Assembly (NCBI RefSeq): GCF_022179245.1
Contig: NZ_BPQM01000026.1
Coordinates: 1-64,000 of the forward strand
DNA length: 64,000 bases
From: Methylobacterium gregans
GTDB lineage: Bacteria; Pseudomonadota; Alphaproteobacteria; Rhizobiales; Beijerinckiaceae
Reading direction: 5' to 3'
Part shown: piece after piece, positions 30,223 through 39,489 of the stretch
Numbering within the stretch: position 1 is the first letter of the stretch
Layout: each line of letters begins with the position of its first letter
Position numbers and translations under genes: made by a program
The notes under the pieces: generated by a model
Seen by the model: the letters and a program-made list of their open reading frames with translations, nothing else
The model's database searches: none
What the model was told of the DNA's origin: nothing

Positions 30223-30594
30223 CGGGGCCGGAGGGGCGGAAGTTGGCCCAGGATGGCCCGTGGCGGCCGGGAGCCGCCCAGGCCTCGCGGTGGCACGCAG
30301 CCCGCTGGCGGGCCTCCGCGGGGGCGCCAGGGGGACGGGGGAGGCCCCCCGGGGTTCATGGGTCCTTCCCCGCATACTGGCCCCCTGCGGGTCGGAGTTG
30401 CGGCACTTCTCCAGTCTGAGCCCGATGGGAAAGCCTAAAATTTAGGGGCTAAAGAGCCGAAAAACGGCGGCCTAAACCCCTGATATGACGGCATTTCACC
30501 GCGCGGGGACGGATTTTAGGGCCCTAAAGTCGGGCTAAAGAGCGGGCCTAAAAAGCGCCCCTAAAAAGCGGAGGCTCGCGGAGCGGGGAACGGC
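30223..30594. other. Packaging-site candidate region
   Basis: No gene is convincing in these 372 bases. The left part is rich in G-runs. The right part holds a cluster of CTAAA-type repeats (next entry) directly before the small terminase gene, where cos or pac sites lie in lambdoid phages. Confidence 0.5.
30434..30570. repeat. CTAAA/TTTAG iteron cluster (candidate cosB/pac)
   Basis: At least eight CTAAA words occur in about 135 bases. They include the dyad CCTAAAATTTAGG (30434-30446), GGCTAAAG (30447), GGCCTAAACC (30469), the perfect palindrome TTTAGGGCCCTAAA (30515-30528), GGCTAAAGAGCGG (30533), GGCCTAAAAAGCG (30545) and CCCCTAAAAAGCGG (30559). They end 25 bases before the small terminase start. 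Confidence 0.75.
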
Positions 30595-31269
30595 ATGTCG
30601 AACCCCGACGCGATCGTCAGCAAGAGCGAGTTCGCCAAGCTCTGCGGCGTGGTCCCGGGTCGGGTCACCCAGTGGATCAACGAGGGGAAGATCTCCGGGG
30701 CCGCGCTCGTCGGCGAGGGGCGCTCGGCCCGGATCCGGGTCGAGGTGGCGCTTCGCCAGCTCAAGCTCCGCCGCGACGTCGGCCAGGCGCTCGCCAACGG
30801 CAGTGCGACCCGGCTCGACATACCCGTCGCCTTCGTGCCGGCCCGCGCGGCGATCGCCGCCGCCGGCGACGACGTCGGCGAGGACGACGACGGCGAGCCG
30901 GACCCTTACGGCGGCTGGGCGCCGGACGGCGCCAGCGACGACATCGACCGCAAGCTCAAGCGGGCGAAGCTCGAGGCGGCCGAGCGCGACAATCGCATCG
31001 CCGCCGCCAAGGAGGCCGCGGCCGAGGGCGTCTTCACCGAGACGGCGGCCGCGCGGTCGGAGATGGGCAAGATCGCCGGCCAGATGATGCGCATCTTCGA
31101 GGGTGCGCTGCCGGAGATCGCCACCGCGATCGCGGCCGAGTTCAAGATCGACGCGCGCGACGTCACCCATCACCTGAACGAGCAGTTCCGGAAGGTGCGG
31201 GAGCAGGCCGCCGCTGCGGCCGCCAAGGTCGCTGCGGCGATCCCGGAGACGATCGACGCCTCTGGGTAG
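30595..31269 (+). CDS. Terminase small subunit, gpNu1-like
   Basis: The 224-residue protein has an N-terminal winged helix (SKSEFAKLCGVVPGRVTQWI, then NEGKISGAALVGEGRSARI) for DNA binding. An acidic linker follows, then a coiled-coil region for oligomerisation and binding of the large subunit. It should recognise the packaging site, probably the CTAAA repeats just upstream. Lambda gpNu1 has 181 residues. Confidence 0.85.
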   Translation: MSNPDAIVSKSEFAKLCGVVPGRVTQWINEGKISGAALVGEGRSARIRVEVALRQLKLRRDVGQALANGSATRLDIPVAFVPARAAIAAAGDDVGEDDDGEPDPYGGWAPDGASDDIDRKLKRAKLEAAERDNRIAAAKEAAAEGVFTETAAARSEMGKIAGQMMRIFEGALPEIATAIAAEFKIDARDVTHHLNEQFRKVREQAAAAAAKVAAAIPETIDASG

Positions 31270-31280
31270 GGCAAGCCTCC

Positions 31281-33254
31281 ATGACGGTCCTGGCGAACGC
31301 GGCGCGCCTCGCCGCCGAGGCCATCGCGGCCGCGCTGAAGCCGCCCGCCAAGGTCGATTTTCTCGACTGGGCGGTGCGCAACATCGTCTTCACGAAGCGC
31401 GAGAGCCCCGAGCCCGGGCCCTACAACCCGGACCGGTTCTCGTATTTCAACGAGGTCCTGCGCGCGCTCTCGCCCTCCGATCCCTGCCGGATCGTGACGC
31501 TGGCGAAGTCAGCGCAGCTCGGCGGCACCGTGCTCGCCAACGTCTTCACCGGCGGGTCCATGGAAATGGACCCCGGCGACCTGATGTACGTCCACCCGAC
31601 GGACAACAACGCCGAGCGCTGGTCCAAGATGAAGCTGACCCCGATGCTTCGGGGGACGCCGGCGCTGAAGGTCCTGTTCCCGGAGAAGAGCCGCGAGGGC
31701 GGCAACTCCACGCTCTACAAGGAACGCGCCGACGGCCTCGGCGCCATCCTGATCTCCGGCGCGAACTCACCCGCCTCGCTCTCGCAGGTGACGGTCCCGC
31801 GCCAGGTCCAGGACGATCTGGCCAAGTGGGAGACCAACTCCGCCGGCGACCCCGAGGTCCAGGCGGACAGCCGCTCGCGCGCCATCACCTTCGCGAAGAT
31901 CTTCAAGATCTCCACGCCGCTGGTGATGCCGGGCTGCCGGATCACGAAGAGTTACGAGGCCGGCTCGCAGGAGCGGCTCTTCGTGCCCTGCCCGCACCCG
32001 GGCTGCGGGCACATGCAGAGCCTCGAGTGGGAGAACATGCAGGCGAACCTCGATCCGGAGGATCCGGAGCGGGCTTTCTTCACCTGCGTCGAGTGCGAGC
32101 AGCCCATCGAGGAGCACCATCGGGCCTGGATGCTGAAGCGCCACGAGTGGCGCGCCGCCAACCCGAAGATGAAGCGGATCCACCGCTCGTTCTACATCTG
32201 GTCGGCCTACAGCTTCCTCCAGTCCTGGAAGCAGGTCGCCTTCGAGTGGTTCAAGGCGAAGGGCGATCCGGAGGCCGAGCGGGCCTTCCTGAACGACACC
32301 GTCGGGCAGGCCTTCAAGAGCACCGGCGAGGCCCCGCCCTGGGAAGCGCTGCGCGATCGTGCCGCCGACGCGCCCTACGGACGCGGCGTCATTCCGCTCG
32401 GCGCCCTGCTGATCACCATGGGGCTCGACGTCCAGCAGGACCGCGTCGAGTGGCAGGTCGTCGGCTTCGGACGCAACGGCCAGCGCTGGGTGATCGATTA
32501 CGACATCGTGCCCGGGCACGTCAGCGAGCCGGGCACCCGCGCGCGCCTGGACGCCCTGATGGGCAAGACCTGGCCGAACGGTGTCGGGCGGCGGCTGGGC
32601 ATCGACCTCGCGGCGATCGACGGCAACGCCTACACCGAGGATGTCTGGGGCTGGGCCGGGCGCCACCCGGCCTCGCGCGTCATCATGGTGCGCGGCGCCA
32701 ACCGCGACCACTCGCCGGTCCTCGAGCAGGTCCGCAAGGAACGCAACGCCGCCGGCAAGCCGCTGAAGTACCAGAAGCGGTTCTACAACTTCGGCTCGAG
32801 CGTCCTGAAAATGGCGCTCTACCGGAACCTGCTGAAACAGGATCCCGGCGAGCCCGGCTACGTCCACCTGCCGCAGGGCATGGAGGACGAGTTCTTCCGC
32901 CAGCTCACCGCCGAGCGCCGCGTCGCCGTGAAGAAGTTCGGCGTCGAGGTCTACCGGTGGGTGCCTGACCCCGGGCAGCGCAACGAGGCGCTCGACACGC
33001 ACCTGCAGGCGGAGACGGCCGCGAACCGGCTCGGCCTGCGCAGCATGCCCGAGCGGCGCTGGCAGCGCCTGCAGGACGAGCGCGAAGCCCCGCTCGAGCC
33101 GGGCGAGGCCGTACCCGAAGAGCCCGCCCCGTCGCCCTCGCCCGATCCGGCGGCGGACACGTCGCCCGCCGCACCGCCCGATCCACCGCCACCCGCTGCC
33201 GAGGCTCGCCGTCCGCGGGGGCTCATGGCGCTCGCCCGACTGAACCGCAGGTAG
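31281..33254 (+). CDS. Terminase large subunit, GpA family
   Basis: The 657-residue protein is close in length to lambda gpA. The ATPase part carries TLAKSAQLGGTVLANV in the Walker A position, DLMYVHPTDNNAERW, and a zinc pair region (PCPHPGCGHM and FFTCVECEQP). The nuclease half has LLITMGLDVQQDRVEWQVVG and the acidic LGIDLAAIDGNAYTEDVW. It cuts and translocates DNA into the procapsid. It has a Pro-rich C-terminal tail. Confidence 0.93.
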   Translation: MTVLANAARLAAEAIAAALKPPAKVDFLDWAVRNIVFTKRESPEPGPYNPDRFSYFNEVLRALSPSDPCRIVTLAKSAQLGGTVLANVFTGGSMEMDPGDLMYVHPTDNNAERWSKMKLTPMLRGTPALKVLFPEKSREGGNSTLYKERADGLGAILISGANSPASLSQVTVPRQVQDDLAKWETNSAGDPEVQADSRSRAITFAKIFKISTPLVMPGCRITKSYEAGSQERLFVPCPHPGCGHMQSLEWENMQANLDPEDPERAFFTCVECEQPIEEHHRAWMLKRHEWRAANPKMKRIHRSFYIWSAYSFLQSWKQVAFEWFKAKGDPEAERAFLNDTVGQAFKSTGEAPPWEALRDRAADAPYGRGVIPLGALLITMGLDVQQDRVEWQVVGFGRNGQRWVIDYDIVPGHVSEPGTRARLDALMGKTWPNGVGRRLGIDLAAIDGNAYTEDVWGWAGRHPASRVIMVRGANRDHSPVLEQVRKERNAAGKPLKYQKRFYNFGSSVLKMALYRNLLKQDPGEPGYVHLPQGMEDEFFRQLTAERRVAVKKFGVEVYRWVPDPGQRNEALDTHLQAETAANRLGLRSMPERRWQRLQDEREAPLEPGEAVPEEPAPSPSPDPAADTSPAAPPDPPPPAAEARRPRGLMALARLNRR

Positions 33255-33256
33255 CC

Positions 33257-33484
33257 ATGACCAAACAGGCGATGCTCGACGAGGCGCGAGCCGCCTACCA
33301 CCGCCTGCTGACCGGCGGGCGGGTCTCCCAGGCCCGAGGTCCGGACGGCCGCGAGGTCCGCTGGGACCGCATGCCGATCGCCGAGCTCCGGGCCTACATC
33401 AACCAGCTCGAGACGGAACTCGGCCTGCCGGTCACGCCCTGGACGGGGACGGCGCGGATCCCGGCCCGCCGGGTGATGTTCTAG
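33257..33484 (+). CDS. Head-tail joining protein, lambda gpW-like
   Basis: The 75-residue protein has helix-strand-helix character (MLDEARAAYHRLLTGGRVSQ) and RAYINQLETEL near the end, matching lambda gpW in size and place between the terminase and portal genes. It stabilises the filled head. Its stop overlaps the portal start (TAGTG). Confidence 0.8.
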   Translation: MTKQAMLDEARAAYHRLLTGGRVSQARGPDGREVRWDRMPIAELRAYINQLETELGLPVTPWTGTARIPARRVMF

Positions 33485-35094
33485 TGGCCGACGTCCCGAA
33501 GATCCTCGGCCCGGACGGCGCGCCCGCACAGCGCGTGCTCGCTTCCGACACGGCCTATGAGGGGGCCTCGCGCCGCCACACCGATCTCGCCCGTTTCGCG
33601 CCGTACAACTACTCGGCGCAGAGCGCGATCTCCTACGACCGCGAGGCGCTGTCCTCGCGCATCCACGACATGGCCCGCAACGACGGCTGGGCCTCCGGCG
33701 GCGTCGCGCGGCTCGTCGATGCGATCATCGGCTCGGGCTGGCGCCTGTCATCGACGCCGAACGCCCGGACGCTGGGCATCACGCCCGACGAGGCCGCCGA
33801 GCTCGGCGAGATCTTCGAGGGGTACTGGCAGGACTACGCCACGGATCCCGATTGCTGGTGCGACGCCGGCCTGCGGCTCACGGTCGGCGGCCTGCTGGCA
33901 CTGGCCTTCCGCCACTTCGTCTGGGACGGCGAGGCGCTCGGCACCCTGCTCTGGCTCGAGCGGGGAGGCCCGACAGCGACGGCGCTGCGCCTCATCGACC
34001 CGGACCGGCTCTCCACGCCGCCAGGCAAGATGGACAGCGAGGCCCTGCAGGACGGCGTCGAGCTCGGCGCGAACGCGGAACCGATCGCCTACCACATCCG
34101 GACTCGCCACCCCGGCGACCTGAAGGCGACCACCTCGCTCCTCGCCTGGGAGCGGATCGAGCGCTCGACCGCGTGGGGGCGCCGCAAGGTGCTCCACCAC
34201 TACGAGCCGGAGCGGGCCGACCAGTACCGCGGCGTCTCGAAGTTCGCGCAGATCGTGAAGAAGCTGCGCATGCTCGGGCGCTACGACGAGGCCGAGGTCC
34301 AGGCCGCGGTGCTCAATGCGCTGCTCGCGGCCTTCATCGAGAGCCCCTACGACCACGCCGCCCTCGCCGACTCCATGAGCGGCGGCGACGACAAGCTCGA
34401 CGACTATCAGACCTCCCGCCTCGCCTACTGGGACGCGGCGCCGGTCCAGATGCCCGGGGTGAAGCTGAACTTCCTCTTCCCCGGGGAGAAGATCAGCATG
34501 CCGGAGGCCGCCCGGCCGAACCCGGCCTTCGAGATGTTCGAGCGGGTCGCGCTGCGCAACGTCGCGACCGCGCTCGGCACCACGTACGAGCAGCTGTCCT
34601 CCGACTGGAGCCAGGTGAACTACTCGTCGGCGCGCGCCGCGCTGATCGAGGTCTGGCGCGGCTTCACCGCCCGCCAGGGGTTCTTCGGCACCGGCTTCCT
34701 GATGCCCTGGTACGCGGCCGTCCTCGAGGAGGGCGTCCAGACCGGGCGGATCAAGCTGCCGGCAAAGCTCGCCGACAAGCCGTTCCACCGCTTCAAGGCC
34801 GCCTACTGCGCGGGCCGCTGGATCGGCCCGGGCCGCGGCTGGGTCGATCCGCTCCGGGAGGCCGAGGCCGCCGCCGCGCGGATCAACAACGGCTTCTCGA
34901 CCCTCGAGCGGGAATGCGCCGACCAGGGCCTCGACTGGCAGGAGGTCCTGCAGCAGCGCGCACGCGAGCGGAAGTACGCCGCCGCGCTCGGCCTGCCCGA
35001 CGTGCACGCCCGGCCGCCAGGCCAGCCCAACCCGCAGGCCTCGGACGATCCCGACGAGGGCGAGGGCGAGGGCAAGAAGAAGAAGCGCGCCTGA
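33484..35094 (+). CDS. Portal protein, lambda gpB family
   Basis: The 536-residue protein begins at GTG 33484. The lambda-family pattern is clear: RHTDLARFAPYNYSAQSAIS, ARNDGWASGGVARLVDAIIG, ERSTAWGRRKVLHHYEPERA, and NVATALGTTYEQLSSDWSQV before a basic C-terminus. Twelve copies should form the DNA entry ring. It is directly downstream of gpW. Confidence 0.93.
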   Translation: MADVPKILGPDGAPAQRVLASDTAYEGASRRHTDLARFAPYNYSAQSAISYDREALSSRIHDMARNDGWASGGVARLVDAIIGSGWRLSSTPNARTLGITPDEAAELGEIFEGYWQDYATDPDCWCDAGLRLTVGGLLALAFRHFVWDGEALGTLLWLERGGPTATALRLIDPDRLSTPPGKMDSEALQDGVELGANAEPIAYHIRTRHPGDLKATTSLLAWERIERSTAWGRRKVLHHYEPERADQYRGVSKFAQIVKKLRMLGRYDEAEVQAAVLNALLAAFIESPYDHAALADSMSGGDDKLDDYQTSRLAYWDAAPVQMPGVKLNFLFPGEKISMPEAARPNPAFEMFERVALRNVATALGTTYEQLSSDWSQVNYSSARAALIEVWRGFTARQGFFGTGFLMPWYAAVLEEGVQTGRIKLPAKLADKPFHRFKAAYCAGRWIGPGRGWVDPLREAEAAAARINNGFSTLERECADQGLDWQEVLQQRARERKYAAALGLPDVHARPPGQPNPQASDDPDEGEGEGKKKKRA

Positions 35095-35140
35095 CGGGCG
35101 CGCCTCGTGACCGCCTCCCGCCGCTCGCCGAGATCCTGAG

Positions 35141-36403
35141 ATGACCAATCCCCTGCTGGCCCGCTTCGCCGGCGAGGCCGCCCTCGTCGAACCGGGGCGG
35201 CGCGATCGCTTCGAGGCCTGCCTCGACGCCGTCATGGCGCTCGATCACGGCCCGGAGATGCTGCGTGAGGCGGCCGCGGCCGAGGACGGCTTCTGGCCGG
35301 AACCCGGCTCGTGGAAGGCGGCCTACCGGCCCTACGTCGTCGCCGACGGCATCCTGCAGGTCCCGGTGAAGGGCGTGCTGCTGCACGACTTCTCCTTCGC
35401 GGTGAGCAGCTTCGTCACCGGCTACACCTACATCCAGCGCGCCTTCGAGCGCGGGCTGGCCGACCCCAACGTCAAGGGCATCGCGCTCATCTGCGACAGC
35501 CCGGGCGGCGAGGTCGCGGGCAACTTCGACCTGGTCGACCGGCTGCACAAGGCGCGCGGGACCAAGCCGATCTGGGCGTTCGCGCACGAGGGCGCCTACT
35601 CGGCCGCCTACTCGATCGCCTCGGCGGCCGACCGGATCTGGGTTTCGCGCACCGGCGGCGTCGGCTCGATCGGCGTCGTCACCTCGCACATGGACGCCTC
35701 GGGCGCCCTCGAGCGCGCGGGGCTCAAGATCACCTTCATCTTCGCCGGCGAGCACAAGGTCGACGGCAACTCGACCCAGCCGCTCCCCGACGCGGTGAAG
35801 GAACGGATGCAGGCCCGCATCGACGGGCTCTACGACGTGTTCGTGTCCACCGTGGCACGCAACCGCGGCATGAAGGAGAAGGCGGTCCGGGAGACCAAGG
35901 CCCTCTGCTTCTCGGCCGACGAGGCGATCGCCGCCGGCCTCGCCGACGCGGTCGGCGCGCTCGACGACGCTGTGGCCGCCTTCGCGGCCGACCTCTCCAC
36001 CCCACCCGAACAGGATGAGAACATGATCACTGCGGAGGCCCACGAGGCCGCCGTCGCCGCCGCGCGCGCCGACGGGGAGAAGGCGGGCCGTGAGGCCGGC
36101 CGCGCCGAGGGCGCGACCGCCGAGCGCACCCGCACCAAGGCGATCCTCGGCTCGGAGGAGGCGAAGGACCGCGGGGCGCTCGCCGAGCACTTCGCCTTCG
36201 ACACCGGCATGTCGGCCGAGGACGCCGTCGCGGCGCTCGCCAAGGCGCCGAAGGCCGCGGCCGAGGGCCAGCGCAACGACTTCCTCGCTGCCATGCGCGA
36301 CGAGAAGAACCCCGACCTCGGGACCGGGGGCGCCCATGGCGAGCACCAGGGTCCGAGCCTCACCGACCGCATGCGCGCGCGCCACGGCGTGACGGCTGCC
36401 TGA
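35141..36403 (+). CDS. S49-family head protease with scaffold tail, gpC-like
   Basis: The 420-residue protein has a signal-peptide-peptidase fold: VKGIALICDSPGGEVAGNFD, the nucleophile Ser in AHEGAYSAAYSIASAADRI, and the Lys in FIFAGEHKVDGNST. From about residue 294 onward a charged coiled coil follows (GEKAGREAGRAEGATAERTR). This mirrors lambda C, whose C-terminal third is also the Nu3 scaffold. It matures the procapsid. Confidence 0.88.
   Translation: MTNPLLARFAGEAALVEPGRRDRFEACLDAVMALDHGPEMLREAAAAEDGFWPEPGSWKAAYRPYVVADGILQVPVKGVLLHDFSFAVSSFVTGYTYIQRAFERGLADPNVKGIALICDSPGGEVAGNFDLVDRLHKARGTKPIWAFAHEGAYSAAYSIASAADRIWVSRTGGVGSIGVVTSHMDASGALERAGLKITFIFAGEHKVDGNSTQPLPDAVKERMQARIDGLYDVFVSTVARNRGMKEKAVRETKALCFSADEAIAAGLADAVGALDDAVAAFAADLSTPPEQDENMITAEAHEAAVAAARADGEKAGREAGRAEGATAERTRTKAILGSEEAKDRGALAEHFAFDTGMSAEDAVAALAKAPKAAAEGQRNDFLAAMRDEKNPDLGTGGAHGEHQGPSLTDRMRARHGVTAA
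36023..36403 (+). CDS. Nested scaffold protein, Nu3-like
   Basis: An in-frame ATG at 36023 with AGGA seven bases upstream would produce the C-terminal 126 residues of the protease gene alone. The segment is a highly charged helix ending DRMRARHGVTAA. In lambda the same nesting makes the scaffold. Independent expression is inferred. Confidence 0.5.
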   Translation: MITAEAHEAAVAAARADGEKAGREAGRAEGATAERTRTKAILGSEEAKDRGALAEHFAFDTGMSAEDAVAALAKAPKAAAEGQRNDFLAAMRDEKNPDLGTGGAHGEHQGPSLTDRMRARHGVTAA

Positions 36404-36416
36404 GGAGTATCCGCCG

Positions 36417-36806
36417 ATGCCCAGCACCTCCCTTCTCGCCACCGAGCCGAAGCGCCTCTCGGACCTCCTGCGCTACCACGTGCCGGCCTACAGCCTCGAC
36501 CAAGGCTCGCTGGCCGCCAGCGCCGCGGCGCTGGAGTTCGGCACCCCGCTCGCCCTGGCGGCCGACGCCTCCGGTGCCTTCGTGCCGTGGGTGCCCGGCG
36601 CTAGCGACTCGACGGGCACCGTCGTCGCGCTCTCCGGCAGCCAGTCCGCCGTGAAGGCCGCGGCGCAGCCGATCCTGGTGATCGCGCGCCACGCCACCGT
36701 CGTCGCCAGCGCCATCGAGTGGCCCGCCGGCGCCAACCCCACCCAGAAGACTGCCGCCCTGGCCGCGCTCGCGACCCGCGGCCTCATCGCGCGCCAGGGA
36801 GCCTGA
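36417..36806 (+). CDS. Head decoration protein, lambda gpD-like
   Basis: The 129-residue protein has alternating strands, with GTPLALAADASGAFVPWV and a late AIEWPAGANPTQKTAALAAL segment, as in lambda gpD (110 aa). It sits between protease and major capsid genes. Trimers stabilise the expanded capsid. Confidence 0.85.
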   Translation: MPSTSLLATEPKRLSDLLRYHVPAYSLDQGSLAASAAALEFGTPLALAADASGAFVPWVPGASDSTGTVVALSGSQSAVKAAAQPILVIARHATVVASAIEWPAGANPTQKTAALAALATRGLIARQGA

Positions 36807-36812
36807 TCGCCC

Positions 36813-37847
36813 ATGTCCACGATCCTCGACATCTTCCGCAGCCCGCACTTCTCGGCGCGCGCGCTGACGGATGCGGTCAACATCGTCCCGAACCTGTACG
36901 GTCGGCTGGGCGAGCTGAACGTCTTCCCGGTCCGGCCCGTGCCGACCACCTACGTGACGATCGAGTTCAAGAACGGCGTCCTCAACCTGCTGCCCACCCG
37001 CGAGCGCGGCTCGGCCGGCACGCAGGGCGTGCGCGGGCGCCGCAACAAGCGGGTCTTCGACATCCCGCACATCCCGCACGACGACGCGCTGCTGGCCAAG
37101 GACCTGCAGAACCGCATCGCCTTCGGCAGCAACGATGTCCTGACCCCGATGCAGGACGCCATGACCGAGAAGCTCTCGGACATGACCTCGAAGCACTTCA
37201 TCACGCTGGAGCACCTCCGCATCAGCGCGCTGAAGGGCCAGATCGTCGATGCCGACGGCACGGTGATCTACGACCTCTTCGACGAGTTCGGCGTCAGCCA
37301 GAAGATCGTCGATTTCGGCCTCGACGACGTCAACACCGACGTCGGCACCAAGGCCGCCGAGGTCACCGGCTACATGGAGGACAACCTCCTCGGCGAGACG
37401 ATGACGGGCGCCCGCGCCCTGTGCGCCCCGGACTTCTTCGCCGACTTCATCAAGCATCCGAGCGTGAAGGACGCCTACAAGTTCTACACCTCGCAGCAGG
37501 AGCCGATGCGCAACGACGTGCGCAAGGGCTTCCGCTTCAAGAACATCGTCTGGGAGGAGTACCGCGGCTCGGCGACCTACCTCGCCGGCGACGGCTCGAC
37601 GTCCACCCGGAAGTTCATCGCGCCCGGCAGCGCGCAGTTCTACCCGGAGGGCACCCAGCAGACCTTCACCACCTACATCGCCCCGCCGGACTCGGTGGAC
37701 GAGGTGAACCAGGCCCCGAAGCCCGGTCAGCTCATCTACGCGAAGCAGGAGCGGATGCGGTTCGACAAGGGCATCGAGGTGCACACCGAGTCGAACCCGC
37801 TGCCGCTCTGCAAGCGGCCGGCGCTCCTGGTGAAGGGTGTGGCCTGA
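36813..37847 (+). CDS. Major capsid protein, lambda gpE-like
   Basis: The 344-residue protein matches lambda gpE in length (341) and motifs: PNLYGRLGELNVFPVRPVPT near the N-terminus, RGRRNKRVFDIPHIPHDDAL, and the C-terminal IEVHTESNPLPLCKRPALLV. It forms the icosahedral shell. Confidence 0.92.
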   Translation: MSTILDIFRSPHFSARALTDAVNIVPNLYGRLGELNVFPVRPVPTTYVTIEFKNGVLNLLPTRERGSAGTQGVRGRRNKRVFDIPHIPHDDALLAKDLQNRIAFGSNDVLTPMQDAMTEKLSDMTSKHFITLEHLRISALKGQIVDADGTVIYDLFDEFGVSQKIVDFGLDDVNTDVGTKAAEVTGYMEDNLLGETMTGARALCAPDFFADFIKHPSVKDAYKFYTSQQEPMRNDVRKGFRFKNIVWEEYRGSATYLAGDGSTSTRKFIAPGSAQFYPEGTQQTFTTYIAPPDSVDEVNQAPKPGQLIYAKQERMRFDKGIEVHTESNPLPLCKRPALLVKGVA

Positions 37848-37850
37848 GGC

Positions 37851-38210
37851 ATGGCCCGCATCCGCATGCTCTCCGACTTCACCTACCCGACCGACCGGTC
37901 GGGTAGCGTGACCCGCACCCTGCCGGCCGGCGGGGTGTTCGACGAGGATCTGGTGGTCGCCGAGGCGGCCATCGGCGGGGGATACGCCGAGCCCTTCGAG
38001 GACGAGGTCGCCGACGCGCTCTTGGAGGCGGCGTTCGCAGCGGCGTCGGCGGTCTCCGAGGACGGGGACGATCGCCAGGACGACGTCGGCTCGGACGACG
38101 GCAGCGAGGCTGACGCGCCGGCCGAGGACGCCGCCGCCGAGAAACCGGCCGAGAAGCCGGCCGCGCCCGCGGAGACCGGCGGCAAGCGCCAGTCGCGCGC
38201 CCAGGCCTGA
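37851..38210 (+). CDS. Hypothetical head protein with acidic tail
   Basis: The first 65 residues look structured (MARIRMLSDFTYPTDRSGSV), while the rest is an Asp/Glu/Ala-rich disordered tail ending in a basic patch. It stands where lambda has FI, which also has a charged, disordered part and helps DNA packaging. That analogy is positional. Confidence 0.6.
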   Translation: MARIRMLSDFTYPTDRSGSVTRTLPAGGVFDEDLVVAEAAIGGGYAEPFEDEVADALLEAAFAAASAVSEDGDDRQDDVGSDDGSEADAPAEDAAAEKPAEKPAAPAETGGKRQSRAQA

Positions 38211-38213
38211 CCC

Positions 38214-38624
38214 ATGGCCTCGCCGTTCGACGCCGCGATGGCGGCAGCCGATGCCGTCCTCACCGGCCTGTTCGGCGAGCAGGTGCGGGTCCTGGCCCGG
38301 GTCGAGAGTGAGAAGCGCGGCTTCCTCCCCGACCCGACGCGGGGCGAAAAGGATGGGGTCTGGGGCGCGTTCTCGCTCCGGGCCGGCACCGATCGCCTCG
38401 GCGGAACCCGCCAGGGCACCGAGCTGCAGGGCATGTCCACGATGGCGGTCGCGCCGGCGCAGATCTGGTTCTCCGCCGAGGAGCTCGCCGCGATCGGCTT
38501 CGTGCCCCGCCAGGGCGACCTGATCACGCTGACGGACCGGCCGGGCGAGCCCGCCTACGCGATCGCCAAGCGCGGTCCCTCCGACCTCGACGACGCGACC
38601 TTCCCCCTCACGCGCGAGCGGTAG
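38214..38624 (+). CDS. Head-tail connector, gpFII-like
   Basis: The 136-residue protein has ATGs and spacing typical of the head operon. It has a beta-rich C-terminal half (FVPRQGDLITLTDRPGEPAY) like lambda FII and related head completion proteins. It should seal the portal and bind the tail. Confidence 0.65.
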   Translation: MASPFDAAMAAADAVLTGLFGEQVRVLARVESEKRGFLPDPTRGEKDGVWGAFSLRAGTDRLGGTRQGTELQGMSTMAVAPAQIWFSAEELAAIGFVPRQGDLITLTDRPGEPAYAIAKRGPSDLDDATFPLTRER

Positions 38625-38628
38625 GCCC

Positions 38629-39489
38629 ATGAGCCTCGTGAACTTCGCGATCCGCACCTGCCTCCAGCAGGCGCTGATCGGGCGGACGCACGCCGAGAAG
38701 CGCGTCTTCGACAGCAAGGTCACGCCGATCGACGAGCTCGCCGAGGCGGACCCGAAGCCGCTCATCGTGATCTCGACCGACGATGACCAGACGCTGGGGA
38801 CGAGCTTCGACCTCAACGCGGACGGCCGCGAGCTCGACGTGGTGATCGAGATGGTGCTCGCCGGCGCCGTCGACGTCACGCTGAAGGACCAGGACGGCAA
38901 CGACGTCCCGGGCTTCGAGCTCCAGATCCCGCACACCGATGCGGGCATGGAGATCACGCTCGACTTCATGCAGCGGCGCGTGATGCGCGCGCTGGCCGAG
39001 CCCGGCTCCGAGTGGGCCGAGCTCTGCCGGCGCCTCATCGGCACGCCGAAGAAGATGCTGAAGCGCCGCGGCTCCTCCACCGAGAAGGGTGTGAAGTTCG
39101 CCGCCCGGCAGATCGTCATCACCTGCGAGCCGGACGTGAACGAGCCGGCCTACGGGACGGCCCCGAACAAGTTCTGGACCCGCTTCATCGCGGCGATGCG
39201 GGGCGACGAGGAGCTGGCCCCCTACGCCGACGCCCTCGAGGCCGAGATCACCGGGGCGGAGCTGCCGTCCTGGCGCGTGCTGCAGGGCATGCTCGGCTGG
39301 GGCGACGTTGAGGTGCGCAACCTCGGACCGGCCCCGGTCGATCCGACCGAGACCGGAGAGCCGCCCGTGCTCACCGAGGCGACGCTGGAGGTCGACGTCC
39401 TGGACCTCGACATGTCGGGCGCGCCGTTCTCCTCGGACGTCCGCACGATCGCGGCCGGGCCGCGCGCGCCCTTCGAGGTGCCGGCATGA
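38629..39489 (+). CDS. Structural protein at head-tail junction, unknown
   Basis: The 286-residue protein is acidic with many strands in its first half (RELDVVIEMVLAGAVDVTLK) and a C-terminal acidic domain. It overlaps the baseplate spike gene by four bases. Context suggests a connector or tail-completion role. I recognise no family. Confidence 0.6.
   Translation: MSLVNFAIRTCLQQALIGRTHAEKRVFDSKVTPIDELAEADPKPLIVISTDDDQTLGTSFDLNADGRELDVVIEMVLAGAVDVTLKDQDGNDVPGFELQIPHTDAGMEITLDFMQRRVMRALAEPGSEWAELCRRLIGTPKKMLKRRGSSTEKGVKFAARQIVITCEPDVNEPAYGTAPNKFWTRFIAAMRGDEELAPYADALEAEITGAELPSWRVLQGMLGWGDVEVRNLGPAPVDPTETGEPPVLTEATLEVDVLDLDMSGAPFSSDVRTIAAGPRAPFEVPA

Noticed and set aside
36360-39122. Leftward open frame of 920 codons antisense to the head genes
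   Set aside because: It is a shadow caused by strong third-position GC bias: the sense strand encodes clear capsid and connector proteins, and the antisense product is low in normal motifs.
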